64,000 nt of DNA from Jingweiarchaeum tengchongense (GCA_038874075.1 JAVZDD010000004.1:1-64000); one strand, 5' to 3'; shown: positions 53,046-61,423, counted from the first letter of the stretch. Numbers and translations are program-made. The notes: generated by a model from the letters alone, not told the origin.

Positions 53046-53501
53046 ATGAAAAAAGGTGTTGAACTTCCAACTAGCACGATTGTAATCATTATCGTTGCAC
53101 TACTTGTCCTCGTTGTTGCGCTGATCGTGACAGGGAAAGGTGGTGATATTGCAGCTAAGATAGGCTCGTTAGTATATGGGACAACACCATCTTCCGTGGA
53201 GCAAATAAGATTATCATGTGAATTGGCATGTGCTGCAGTAGCAAATGCATGTGGTGATGTAGATTGCATGTATAAATCAGATTATTGTCAAAAAACATTT
53301 TTGCTCGATCAAAATAAAGTTCATTGTTGGGATGCTACAGTGAATTTTCATTGCAATATAACAAGACTTGGAACGGAATTACCATGTATCTATGATCCAA
53401 CACTAAATACACGTATGTGTTGTCAGGACAGCACACCAACAAATGCTGAATGGAATGCTGATTGTGGCGTTCCAAATTTTAATACTGGTTGTCCGACCTA
53501 G
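53046..53501 (+). CDS. Pilin-like Cys-rich surface protein
   Basis: 151 residues. MKKGVELPTSTIVIIIVALL is a short charged leader with a Gly, then a Glu-containing hydrophobic helix, as in archaeal class III (type IV pilin) signals cleaved after Gly. The exposed domain is unusually rich in cysteine (about 12: CELACAAVANACGDVDC, CCQDS), suggesting a disulfide-stapled pilus or membrane-anchored protein. No pilus assembly genes are in the window. Confidence 0.65.
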   Translation: MKKGVELPTSTIVIIIVALLVLVVALIVTGKGGDIAAKIGSLVYGTTPSSVEQIRLSCELACAAVANACGDVDCMYKSDYCQKTFLLDQNKVHCWDATVNFHCNITRLGTELPCIYDPTLNTRMCCQDSTPTNAEWNADCGVPNFNTGCPT

Positions 53502-53623
53502 CTCCAATCCTTACTTTTCTCCTTTATTCTATTCAGCCACCATTCAGCATCTCTTTCCATTTCTTCCTGTTTCTTCTTTTTCTCAATTTCTGAAAGCCAA
53601 TCATCTATTTTATAGAATTTCAT
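53498..53623 (-). CDS. Small helical protein, 41 aa
   Basis: A minus-strand ORF from ATG 53623 with GGTGA 6-10 bp upstream. It encodes a Glu/Lys/Trp-rich amphipathic peptide (WLSEIEKKKKQEEMERD, then AEWWLNRIKEK). It ends with TAG overlapping the stop of the converging pilin-like gene. The good ribosome-binding site and charged composition make a real short protein likely. Function unknown. Confidence 0.55.
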   Translation of the reverse strand: MKFYKIDDWLSEIEKKKKQEEMERDAEWWLNRIKEKSKDWS

Positions 53624-53725
53624 TTTTTCACCTATTATAAAAAAAGAAATTTTGTTTTTTAATTAGAACCACACACATTCCACTTTTCCACTAATCTTTT
53701 AACTTACAATTTTTTAATAATCTAT

Positions 53726-54046
53726 ATGAAAATATTTTTCAAAAAGAAAGATGAAAATGAAATTGTTGTAGAAACAGAGAATGCAAGTGATGAGAGCGAA
53801 GGCAAAGTCATATTACAGATCAAGTCAGATGATAAGATAAAAACTTTTGTTTTGACCATTAACGAAGCAAGAGAACTAAGAGATAGAATTTCAAATTTTT
53901 TGGAAAAGAACGATCAAAAAATTATAGAACTACTTAATCAATATAGCACCTATACAAGTGAAATACCTAGTAGTGCATTTAGTATGTTTGACACAGAAAC
54001 AAAGGTTGAGAAAAAACAAGAACCAAAGATACAGTTTTACTATTGA
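53726..54046 (+). CDS. Small acidic protein, unrecognised
   Basis: 106 residues. A Lys-rich start, acidic linker (VETENASDESEG), a beta-strand pair and the helix INEARELRDRISNFLEKND. No domain recognised. Its stop abuts the end of the converging RMD1-like gene at 54047. Confidence 0.55.
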   Translation: MKIFFKKKDENEIVVETENASDESEGKVILQIKSDDKIKTFVLTINEARELRDRISNFLEKNDQKIIELLNQYSTYTSEIPSSAFSMFDTETKVEKKQEPKIQFYY

Positions 54047-55189
54047 CTATTTAAAAAGCTCAATCACTAAGAGGATTAGCTCAATTAAAAATATTATCAC
54101 AATCAATATCTCGATCATTTCTGAGCGATGTACATCGATTTTATCACTGGCAATCGTATAAAGCTCAGCCAATGTGCTTAACTTTTCATTTATTGTTTTC
54201 TCCCAATCATCAAGATGCAATCTTTCTGAAAGGAAAGAATAGTGCTTTGCCAATGTATAATCACCAATGAATTTTGTGATGTTGCGTGTGTTCTCCAATA
54301 TTTCACTCATTTTTATCCTCAACTCTGAAATCTCTCTGACAGTCTGCTCAATTTTTTTACCTAGGAACACAAATTTCATTCCACCAACTGTGAGTTTTTT
54401 TAAATCATCATGTGCCTTTGCTATTTTTTTATCGACAATTTCGTCATATACTCTTAATTTTAATAATTGAAGTAGTGCAAGTTCAGTTACTAACAAATAA
54501 TCCTCATACTTCCCGCTTGGTTCAATGATCAAACTTGAGCCCCAATCGACAATCACAAGATCATTGGAGAAATAAGAGAAATTGAACTTTATCGCTTCAT
54601 TAATCTCTGTTTCTGAAATTTTATCGATTTTATCTTCTTCCCTGAGAATTCCAGTAATAACTCTTTTATTTCCTTTTAAAAAATTACTTGCATCTATCTT
54701 CCCATTTTCAATTTTGCTGATACAAAAAATTTTGTATGTTTCAGGAATTTCAATTGATTTAGTGGCTTCGTAGATTGGTTTTATATATTCTTTCAAGCTC
54801 TCTTCAGTTCTATCTTTTATCTGCTTACTCATTTCCCTGAAACTTGTTTTCTTGCCACCATACTTGAAAACGAATTCCTTAGAAAATTTTAACAGCTCCT
54901 TTATCTCACAAGAGAATGGTATTTTGAACAATATCGAGATTGCGCCAATATTGTATATTCTTACATTTATCCTAAACTCTTCCTCTTTATCAAATATCTT
55001 CATCTTTCTTTTTCCCAAATCAACAAAAATTGGTGGCCAACCAAGTTCAATGTATTCTGGCATAGCTCGATCTGATTTTAATCCAAAGAATTGAGGTAAT
55101 CGATTTAGAATCTTTTCCACTTTACTTATGTCTATTTCACTACCAACACTGTAAAGATAAATGCAAACAATTTCCCCACTAACCTTCAT
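54047..55189 (-). CDS. RMD1/DUF155-like membrane-anchored protein
   Basis: 380 residues: mixed alpha/beta N-terminal 250 residues, a helical segment ISELRIKMSEILENTRNIT, then LHLDDWEKTINEKLSTLAELY, and a C-terminal membrane helix (IEILIVIIFLIELILLVIEL). The pattern W...L...Y....D....H.SE..E..I..LI..E is that of the RMD1/RMND1 (DUF155) family. In eukaryotes these act at mitochondrial membranes. The prokaryotic role is unknown. Confidence 0.65.
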   Translation of the reverse strand: MKVSGEIVCIYLYSVGSEIDISKVEKILNRLPQFFGLKSDRAMPEYIELGWPPIFVDLGKRKMKIFDKEEEFRINVRIYNIGAISILFKIPFSCEIKELLKFSKEFVFKYGGKKTSFREMSKQIKDRTEESLKEYIKPIYEATKSIEIPETYKIFCISKIENGKIDASNFLKGNKRVITGILREEDKIDKISETEINEAIKFNFSYFSNDLVIVDWGSSLIIEPSGKYEDYLLVTELALLQLLKLRVYDEIVDKKIAKAHDDLKKLTVGGMKFVFLGKKIEQTVREISELRIKMSEILENTRNITKFIGDYTLAKHYSFLSERLHLDDWEKTINEKLSTLAELYTIASDKIDVHRSEMIEILIVIIFLIELILLVIELFK

Positions 55190-55222
55190 AAATTTCTTAA
55201 TAAATTTAACCTACTTAAACCT

Positions 55223-55561
55223 TTAGATAAGAGGTAGCTTAAAAGCAGTAAAGAAATCAAGGAAAAGATGCGAGGCATAACCAATTAAAAAACTAGCAAT
55301 TCTGAGTTCGTTATTCTTTATGAAATAAATCGAGAAAAATAGCATAATTAAAAGTGTTGTGACACTATGAAAGAATTTTCTATGTTTTCTTTTCTCAGGA
55401 ACTTCAATTACATCAGGCAAAAGCGATCCAAATGAACAGAAGATTGCATTTGCAACTCTTTCTTTGAATGAGAATGTTGCAATTGATTCAAAAAAACCTA
55501 TTATTTCAGTCAGAAAAAAACCAACCAGAAATGCAAATAAGAAATGTGTTTCTCTTCTCAT
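55223..55561 (-). CDS. YdjM/DUF457-like membrane metal-dependent hydrolase
   Basis: 112 residues with three or four membrane segments. RRETHFLFAFLVGF, FGSLLPDVIE, KRKHRKFFHSVTTLL and SHLFLDFFTAFKLPL show the His/Asp spacing of the DUF457/YdjM family (membrane-bound metal-dependent hydrolase). Shorter than many members. It overlaps the upstream membrane-protein gene by 4 bp. Confidence 0.8.
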   Translation of the reverse strand: MRRETHFLFAFLVGFFLTEIIGFFESIATFSFKERVANAIFCSFGSLLPDVIEVPEKRKHRKFFHSVTTLLIMLFFSIYFIKNNELRIASFLIGYASHLFLDFFTAFKLPLI

Positions 55562-55833
55562 TTTATTGTGGGCAAGTTTGTTCCCTCTTTCTCCTCTTCC
55601 TTCTTTTTTTTATGTGTCTGATATATCAAATAAAATATTATACTAAAAACAAAAGAGAAGTAGAATAGAGAAAGGATCCATGGCGCAATTTTTAAAGTGG
55701 TAATGTCATTGGTTAGAATCTTACCAAATCTCTTTGTAATGTCAATAATGTTGAACATGAGCGAGAATATCATAATTCCAACCACATAAACGATAGTAGC
55801 GGCGAAAGCAACTTTTTCGAACGGTATATCCAT
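55558..55833 (-). CDS. Two-helix membrane protein
   Basis: 91 residues with hydrophobic segments at about 8-28 and 52-70 and a Lys/Glu-rich cytoplasmic tail (THKKKKEEEKEG). Unrecognised. It is the first gene of a two-gene operon with the YdjM-like protein, and diverges from an HTH gene across a 51-bp region. Confidence 0.6.
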   Translation of the reverse strand: MDIPFEKVAFAATIVYVVGIMIFSLMFNIIDITKRFGKILTNDITTLKIAPWILSLFYFSFVFSIIFYLIYQTHKKKKEEEKEGTNLPTIK

Positions 55834-55884
55834 GAAAAAGAAGAAGACTTTTAAATTTATAAATATACTGATATTTTGTGTGAA

Positions 55885-56325
55885 ATGAAGCGAGTACTGA
55901 AAGAAATACCATTATCTGAGATTTGTCTAAGAAAATTTGAGAAACCATCACAAGACATAGACGATGTGCTTAGAAAGTTTTGCATATCTATTGGTCTTCT
56001 GCAGAAAGGAGATTCTAGAGATTCAATAATTGATGTTTTGAAAATATTGTTGATAGCAAAGAGAGATAAGAAATTATTAAGCTCAGAAGAAATAAAAAGT
56101 GAGCTTGATAAAATTAGAAATGAAAAGATTGCTAGTTCAAATGTAAGGAGACATTTACTAAGACTAAGACAAATTGGTATTGTAGAAGAAATAAAAAATA
56201 AGTATAGAATAAAAGAATTTTTGAAATTACGAGAGATATTTGAAAATTACATTGAAAAGTTCATTATCGAACCAACGACACAACGAATAAAAGAATATTG
56301 TGACGAGATAGACAAGAACTTCTAA
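55885..56325 (+). CDS. HTH transcriptional regulator-like protein
   Basis: 146 residues from ATG 55885. The TATA box (TTTATAAATA at 55857-55866) is 24 bp upstream, so the upstream TTG at 55876 is not needed. A central winged-helix: LLSSEEIKSELDKIRNEKIA, SSNVRRHLLRLRQIGIVEEI, then a long C-terminal helix pair that could dimerise. Its target is unknown. It converges, overlapping by 4 bp, with another HTH gene. Confidence 0.7.
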   Translation: MKRVLKEIPLSEICLRKFEKPSQDIDDVLRKFCISIGLLQKGDSRDSIIDVLKILLIAKRDKKLLSSEEIKSELDKIRNEKIASSNVRRHLLRLRQIGIVEEIKNKYRIKEFLKLREIFENYIEKFIIEPTTQRIKEYCDEIDKNF

Positions 56326-56609
56326 CTTTTTTCCAATTTTTCAAATCTCTTGTACAAGTTTTCTAAGAGAGAAGCTATTTCCTCACCTTCCTTACTCAAT
56401 GATACAATTTTTAATCTACCTTTCTTTTCAAATTGGACCAATCTTGCTCTTTGTAATTCTTGAAGTATCCTTACGGTGTGGGAATAAGTACAATCAACTT
56501 GTTTTGCGAGCACACTTACATATTTTATCCGATCTTTCTTTGCTAATTGAATCAGCATCAAAACTGGTTTTTTTCTAAAGAAGAATGTGATGAGTTTTTT
56601 TTCTTTCAT
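56322..56609 (-). CDS. MarR/PadR-like winged-helix protein
   Basis: 95 residues. FRKKPVLMLIQLAKK, VSVLAKQVDCTYSHTVRILQ as HTH, LVQFEKKGRLKIVSLSKEGEEIA as wing and C-terminal helix. Typical small archaeal winged-helix regulator. It starts 6 bp after the histone gene and so is likely co-transcribed with it. Confidence 0.8.
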   Translation of the reverse strand: MKEKKLITFFFRKKPVLMLIQLAKKDRIKYVSVLAKQVDCTYSHTVRILQELQRARLVQFEKKGRLKIVSLSKEGEEIASLLENLYKRFEKLEKS

Positions 56610-56615
56610 TTTTCT

Positions 56616-56831
56616 CTACCTTAATTTTACCAATTTTATGTCATCACTTTTAATTGTCTTTCTACCAGCATGAGATGCCATTTTTACTGCGCTTTCACTA
56701 ATCTTTACACCAACTTCCTCTAGGATCTCAGCCATCTTCTTAACCGCTTCTATGCTTACCCTGTTTACTCCTTCTCTACTTCCCACTTCTCGCATCAATT
56801 TTTCTAGTGTAGCAAGTGCGAGTAAACCCAT
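56616..56831 (-). CDS. Archaeal histone (HMf family)
   Basis: 71 residues, a complete histone fold: LATLEKLMREVG, the VSIEAVKKMAEILEEVGVKI helix, SESAVKMASHAGRKTIKSDD loop and IKLVKLR end. It packages DNA as dimers and larger arrays. The first helix contains a slightly longer linker (GSREGVNR) than HMfB. A TATA box (TTTATATAAAA on the minus strand) lies about 30 bp upstream. Followed by a winged-helix gene. Confidence 0.92.
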   Translation of the reverse strand: MGLLALATLEKLMREVGSREGVNRVSIEAVKKMAEILEEVGVKISESAVKMASHAGRKTIKSDDIKLVKLR

Positions 56832-56897
56832 ACTCTCAACTTGTTTTATTATTTTTTTATATAAATATTTATCTAATATAGGTTTTTAAATAAAAAT

Positions 56898-57149
56898 TTA
56901 AAATCCAGATTTTGAGAAATGGATTCCTGCAGCAATGAAGACTAAGATAATTAATATTATAACAGCAATTGTGATCACCCAGCCCTGTTGTGCCCATGAA
57001 ATGAAATTGATGATTGCATCATTTATTGTACAGAATACAGAGAAAAGCGCAAACGTTTGCTGATTTGTATTATACATATTACACAAAATCGGTGAAAGGA
57101 AAAAGAGTGCCAGTATGATGATGATAACTGAAAAAATTTCCTTTTTCAT
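56898..57149 (-). CDS. Small membrane protein with signal peptide and second hydrophobic helix
   Basis: 83 residues: a signal-like helix (SVIIIILALFFLSPILC), a short loop with two cysteines, and a second helix (WVITIAVIILIILVFIAAGI). The architecture resembles small VirB2/TrbC-type pilin subunits, but no sequence match can be claimed. The ATG overlaps by 4 bp (ATGA) a possible 50-codon ORF upstream. Confidence 0.55.
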   Translation of the reverse strand: MKKEIFSVIIIILALFFLSPILCNMYNTNQQTFALFSVFCTINDAIINFISWAQQGWVITIAVIILIILVFIAAGIHFSKSGF

Positions 57150-57298
57150 GTTTTATAATAAGCAGAACTAATATTTATTAAATGCTGGCAATGAGGTGCC
57201 AATTTTCTACAAGTAGTATTAACATCATCCCAACTAAAACAAATAAATCTTGTGTTTTGATTACGTCCTTTAAATCTACTTATTTTTGCATTTCCCAT
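57146..57298 (-). CDS. Possible small protein, 50 aa, coupled to the membrane protein gene
   Basis: ORF from ATG 57298 with TGA overlapping the next ATG (ATGA), the usual coupling arrangement of this genome. The translation starts MGNAKISRFKGRNQ and later has cysteines and histidines (FICFSWDDV, TCRKLAPHCQH). A TATA-like element is nearby but not ideally spaced. It could be chance. Confidence 0.3.
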   Translation of the reverse strand: MGNAKISRFKGRNQNTRFICFSWDDVNTTCRKLAPHCQHLINISSAYYKT

Positions 57299-57348
57299 AC
57301 TAATTTTTTTATAAGTTTTGAATTTTAATTTTATTTGGTAAATTATTG

Positions 57349-57975
57349 TTAAAGAATTTCTTTTAGTGTTTTTATATCAAATTTAGTATTTGAACATCCA
57401 TTTTTTGTTAAAAACACACCTTGACCTGGAACAGAAAGTTTTTCCAGATAAGAATAACCCAATTTCAATTCTTCTGGACATGCTACACCGACGATACCAT
57501 TATAATGATACTTCTCAAGTATCTTTGGTATACAAGAACCACCAGGCAATACATATACATCATATCCTTTGGATCTTCCTAACGTGGTCGATTCACTTAT
57601 CAAGCAATCTGGTGAGCAGTTTTTACAGTAATAAGATGGTACGTTTGGGTCAAAATAAGCTTTGCATCTGTTGTCCATATATTTCCTTGCACAATGTGGT
57701 AAGAAAAGCGCCCTCTTTCCAGTTTCCTCAAATTTTGCCCTATTCTTCAAATTCTTAATTTGAATCTCAATCAAGTCACTCACTACTGTAATAGAATTTG
57801 ATAGATTCAATCCAGTCATTTCATCGACTTTGAATTTTTTCACTATTTTCGTTGCAAGGTTTTCGATTTTACTTGTCAAATCCTTCTCATCAATGAAATT
57901 TACGACCTTTTTCGTGATATCTCTAAAAAAATCCTTTGGGAATCCAGAAATATCAAAGTTGAATTTATATGGCAT
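57349..57975 (-). CDS. DUF116 family protein
   Basis: 208 residues. Features of DUF116 are FLPHCARKYMDNRCKAY, CKNCSPDCLISE, VYVLPGGSCIPKIL, GIVGVACPEELKLG and a final FLTKNGCSNTKF, a Cys-rich set that may bind a metal or FeS cluster. The N-terminal 75 residues are helical. The family is found in archaea and some bacteria; function unknown. Confidence 0.88.
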   Translation of the reverse strand: MPYKFNFDISGFPKDFFRDITKKVVNFIDEKDLTSKIENLATKIVKKFKVDEMTGLNLSNSITVVSDLIEIQIKNLKNRAKFEETGKRALFLPHCARKYMDNRCKAYFDPNVPSYYCKNCSPDCLISESTTLGRSKGYDVYVLPGGSCIPKILEKYHYNGIVGVACPEELKLGYSYLEKLSVPGQGVFLTKNGCSNTKFDIKTLKEIL

Positions 57976-58079
57976 AATTTAATGTAAAAATTTTTTTCTT
58001 AAATTTTTATTGTTTTTAAAAATAATGGCTCATTTCAAATTCTTTAGACAACTAGCCACAGTTTCCTTATTCAAATGAA

Positions 58080-58163
58080 TGCCCCTTCCGGGATTCGAAC
58101 CCGGGTTACAGCCTTTCCACTTGCAACCGCAGGGCCGTGTCCTATCCACTAGACTAAAGGGGC
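58080..58163 (-). tRNA. tRNA-Arg(GCG) with 12-nt intron
   Basis: Acceptor GCCCCTT/AAGGGGC with discriminator A at 58080. D-stem GTCT/GGAC, anticodon stem CGGCC/GGCTG, T-loop TTCGAAT. Removing a 12-nt intron at 58115-58126 (TTGCAAGTGGAA, minus strand) leaves the loop CTGCGGA, the standard Arg NCG loop. The intron sits after position 37, the canonical archaeal site, and a 4-bp helix with two 3-nt bulges (relaxed BHB) can form. No CCA is encoded. Confidence 0.92.
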
Positions 58164-58198
58164 ATAATTAAAAAGAAATGTTTTATTTTATTAAAATC

Positions 58199-59560
58199 TT
58201 ACCAGCCAAACATCTTACCTAATTCTTCCGAGCTCTCACGCTTCTTTACTACCTTTATATCACCATTCTGTGCCAGTAGTTTAGTTGGAGATGATAATAA
58301 ACATAGATGCGAGGCAAATGAATCTTGATAAGCACCCGTGTCAAAAATAGCGATGTATTGCTCGCCATTTGAATCTTCCAATCTTGGAAGTAAGACATAA
58401 TTTCCACCGGATGTATACTTATCATCCGCATCGCAACTGATTCCAGCAAGCCAAACTTTTTCCAATCTTTTTGAATTTGCATTGTTTGCCGGTACAATAT
58501 GCCACCTTTGTTTTATTCCCCAAGTATCTGGTAAATTTGTAATAAAACTACCATCAACAATGTACCATTTCTTTGCAGTTGCATTTGGAATCGTTTTTTC
58601 AGAAAGCACTTTAAATATTGTGACTTGTGCAGGAGCAACAACAGCCCTGCCCCACTCGCAAATTATGTTAGGATGTTCTATTTGGTATTCATTGCAAATG
58701 TTACTCAAGTTTTTTATAATATTTTTAATGACGACCTCAGGACTATAAAGTTTTTTTCTTTTTTCATACGGAATTGCAAAGCCTCCACCAATGTCCAATG
58801 TGTCCAATGTTGGATTTTCTTTCTTTGCTTTTATAAAAACTTCCATTGCCTTCTTCACTGCATTAACAAGATCTTCCCAAACTTCTATTTGTGAACCGAC
58901 ATGGTAATGTAGTAGTTTTAAGTTCTTTATTTTTCCAAGTTCTATGATTTCATCGGGGTTAAAACCAAATCTACCAATCTTATGATCCCAGTGCGATTTC
59001 ACCCTCAAATTCAAATTTATCCTGACACCAATATCACCCTTGAATTTTTTTAAATATTCAAATTCATTTGGTGCTTCTATGATTGGAATGATATTTAATC
59101 CTTCCTTTTTCAATTCAGCGATCAGTGCCAAATACTGCTCTGTCTTTGGCCCATTACATACCACTTTAATTTTTGATGAGAATCTATTTTTTTCCCAAAG
59201 CCTCTTAACGATCCAGAGCTCATTTGCAGAGGCTACTTCTATGTTTGCCCCCTCACTAACAAGCGAAAGAACAAATTCTTTTCTAGGATTGACTTTCATT
59301 GGATAACAATAAGTAAATTTCCCCTTATAACCAAAATATTTGATGTAGTAATTGAATGTATCGATAATTCTTCTGACTCTCTTTTCAATAATAAATGGAA
59401 AAACAATTTCTAATGGAGTTCCGTACCATTTCGCTAGTTCATACAGATTGTATTGATAATTCCCCTCTTTTACAATAATGTCCCCTGACCTACTAATATC
59501 AAAATTTTCAGTACAGAATTCTTCTCTTCCAATTTTCCAAAATTTTTTTCGATTTCGCAT
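58199..59560 (-). CDS. SpeA-like PLP-dependent arginine decarboxylase (short form)
   Basis: 453 residues. An alanine-racemase-fold decarboxylase: TYCYPMKVNPRKE holds the PLP lysine (about 88), EVASANELWI, VVCNGPKTEQYLALI, LLHYHVGSQIEVWE, LDIGGGFAIPYEKR and CEWGRAVVAP follow; near the C-terminus ISCDADDKY provides the cross-dimer Cys/Asp motif. The order matches biosynthetic arginine decarboxylase, but without the ~150-residue insert and C-terminal extension of SpeA (about 630 aa). Diaminopimelate or carboxynorspermidine decarboxylase is a less likely alternative. It is between two tRNA-Arg loci and ArgRS. Confidence 0.8.
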   Translation of the reverse strand: MRNRKKFWKIGREEFCTENFDISRSGDIIVKEGNYQYNLYELAKWYGTPLEIVFPFIIEKRVRRIIDTFNYYIKYFGYKGKFTYCYPMKVNPRKEFVLSLVSEGANIEVASANELWIVKRLWEKNRFSSKIKVVCNGPKTEQYLALIAELKKEGLNIIPIIEAPNEFEYLKKFKGDIGVRINLNLRVKSHWDHKIGRFGFNPDEIIELGKIKNLKLLHYHVGSQIEVWEDLVNAVKKAMEVFIKAKKENPTLDTLDIGGGFAIPYEKRKKLYSPEVVIKNIIKNLSNICNEYQIEHPNIICEWGRAVVAPAQVTIFKVLSEKTIPNATAKKWYIVDGSFITNLPDTWGIKQRWHIVPANNANSKRLEKVWLAGISCDADDKYTSGGNYVLLPRLEDSNGEQYIAIFDTGAYQDSFASHLCLLSSPTKLLAQNGDIKVVKKRESSEELGKMFGW

Positions 59561-59610
59561 CTTGTCTTTATTTTATTGATATAAGCATCGCATATTAATT
59601 AATTTTATTA

Positions 59611-61311
59611 TTACATGAATTCAGGGATTTTTATTCCAAGGAGAAGCAGACATCGTTCAATTACAAGCTTTGTTGCATGGACAATTGCAATTCTCATCCT
59701 TTTTTTCTCTTCATCTTTCTCACTTAATACTGGACATTTATCATAAAATTCATTGAATTTTGATGCAAGTCTGTAGCAGTAGTCAGCAAGTAGGTTTACT
59801 TTGTATGTTTCACATATCTTCTTTATCAATGCTGGAAAAATTGAGATTTGTTTAATTAGTTCAATTTCTACCTCTTCGACTTGATTGCATCTAATCTTAT
59901 TTTCAATCTCCCCATATTTTTCCAATATCTTATTTGCTCTTACGCAGGCATATTGTAGGTAAGGACCAGTGTCCCCTTCAAACTCTAACATCTTCTCCCA
60001 ATCAAATATAATTACTTTATTATTATCAAATTTTAACATACCGTATTTCATTGCCCCTATTGCAATTATCTCAGCGATCTTTCTTGCTTCTTTTTCACTA
60101 ATTTTAGGATTTCTTTTTCTCACTTCTTCATATGCTTTTTCTTTCATTTTATCAGCGAGCTCATCGTATAGTACAACTGTTCCCTCTCTTGATGACATCT
60201 TACCGCTTTCGAACATCACGAGTTCATAAGAAAGATGATAACAATCACTTGCTTGTTTAAATCCCAGTAGTTCCAATGTCTTAAATAGCTGTTGAAAATA
60301 CATTTTTTGCTCAGATCCAACGACATATATCGATTTCTTTATTTTATATTTCTCAAACTTTTCCTTCGCAAGTGCAAGATCCTTTGTTGAATATAAAGAT
60401 GTTCCATCGCTCCTCAATAACATAAAAACATCTAGACCATATGCACTTAAATCAACAATAGGAGCACCTTCACTAATTTTTGCAATCCCTTTTTTTAGTG
60501 CCTCTTCTACGATCCTCTTACCCTTTCTTTCAAGCTCACTCTCAAAAAAATATACATCAAATTTTACATCTAGTTCTTTATAAATCCTCTTGAAATCGTC
60601 CAAACTCCATTTTCTTGTTTTCCTCCAAATATTTATTAACTTCTTGTCTCTTTCCTCAAGTTTCTTTAAAATTTCCTTTACTTCTGCTTCGTATGCCGGA
60701 TTTTCTTCGATCCTTTTACAAGCCTCGGCATAAATTTTTCCAAGCCATTCCCCCTTTCTTTCCTTTGGCTCTTCACCTCTATGAAATTTCAGATAGCACC
60801 AGAGACACCTTGCCACATGCGTTCCAATGTCTCCCGGGTAATTTGCTCTTATTACATCAAAATTTGCAAATTCCAGTATCCTTGAAAGTGCATCCCCAAG
60901 GCAAGTATTTCTTAAATGACCAATGTGAAATGCTTTGTGTGTATTTGGCTGTGAAAATTCTACCATTGTTCTTATCCTCTTACCAATATTCAATCTCCCA
61001 AATTTCTTCCCTTCTTTTAATATTTTATTCAGCAAATTTTCACAAAATTCTTCTTTCTTTAAGAAAAAGTTGATGTAACCAGAAATGACTTCAATTTTTG
61101 AGAAGTTACTTTCCTTCCCCAATTTAATTTTTTTTACAATTTCATTTGCAATTTCATTTGGATTTCTCTTCATTTCCTTAGCCAAATCAAATGCAATCGT
61201 GCATGAGAAGTCACCAAATTTTTTATCTGGAGGAACCTCAATCCAATTATCTTTAACTTCTAGCTTTGTTATTTTACCTACGATTTTCTTTATCTCTTCA
61301 ATTGGCTCCAT
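59611..61311 (-). CDS. argS: Arginyl-tRNA synthetase
   Basis: 566 residues from ATG 61311, supported by a TATA box about 29 bp upstream (GTG 61320 is the alternative). Class I signatures: FSQPNTHKAFHIGHLRN (HIGH), the D-rich GDIGTH, KMSSREGTVV (KMSKS-type), and a C-terminal helical anticodon-binding domain (VHATKLVIERCLLLLGI). An N-terminal Add1-like domain is included. It charges the three tRNA-Arg genes nearby. Confidence 0.95.
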   Translation of the reverse strand: MEPIEEIKKIVGKITKLEVKDNWIEVPPDKKFGDFSCTIAFDLAKEMKRNPNEIANEIVKKIKLGKESNFSKIEVISGYINFFLKKEEFCENLLNKILKEGKKFGRLNIGKRIRTMVEFSQPNTHKAFHIGHLRNTCLGDALSRILEFANFDVIRANYPGDIGTHVARCLWCYLKFHRGEEPKERKGEWLGKIYAEACKRIEENPAYEAEVKEILKKLEERDKKLINIWRKTRKWSLDDFKRIYKELDVKFDVYFFESELERKGKRIVEEALKKGIAKISEGAPIVDLSAYGLDVFMLLRSDGTSLYSTKDLALAKEKFEKYKIKKSIYVVGSEQKMYFQQLFKTLELLGFKQASDCYHLSYELVMFESGKMSSREGTVVLYDELADKMKEKAYEEVRKRNPKISEKEARKIAEIIAIGAMKYGMLKFDNNKVIIFDWEKMLEFEGDTGPYLQYACVRANKILEKYGEIENKIRCNQVEEVEIELIKQISIFPALIKKICETYKVNLLADYCYRLASKFNEFYDKCPVLSEKDEEKKRMRIAIVHATKLVIERCLLLLGIKIPEFM

Positions 61312-61350
61312 CTTACTCACTTTACTGACAAATCATAATTAAATAATCTA

Positions 61351-61422
61351 TGGACCGGCTGGGATTCGAACCCAGGGCATCGACCTCGCGAAGGTCGCGT
61401 CATACCACTAGACCACCGGCCC
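61351..61422 (-). tRNA. tRNA-Ala(CGC)
   Basis: Acceptor GGGCCGG pairs with CCGGTCC (one G-T), discriminator A. Anticodon stem CGACC/GGTCG around loop TTCGCGA gives anticodon CGC, reading GCG. T-arm contains GGTTCGAATCC. No intron, no encoded CCA. It is only one base from the next tRNA. Confidence 0.95.
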
Positions 61423-61423
61423 A

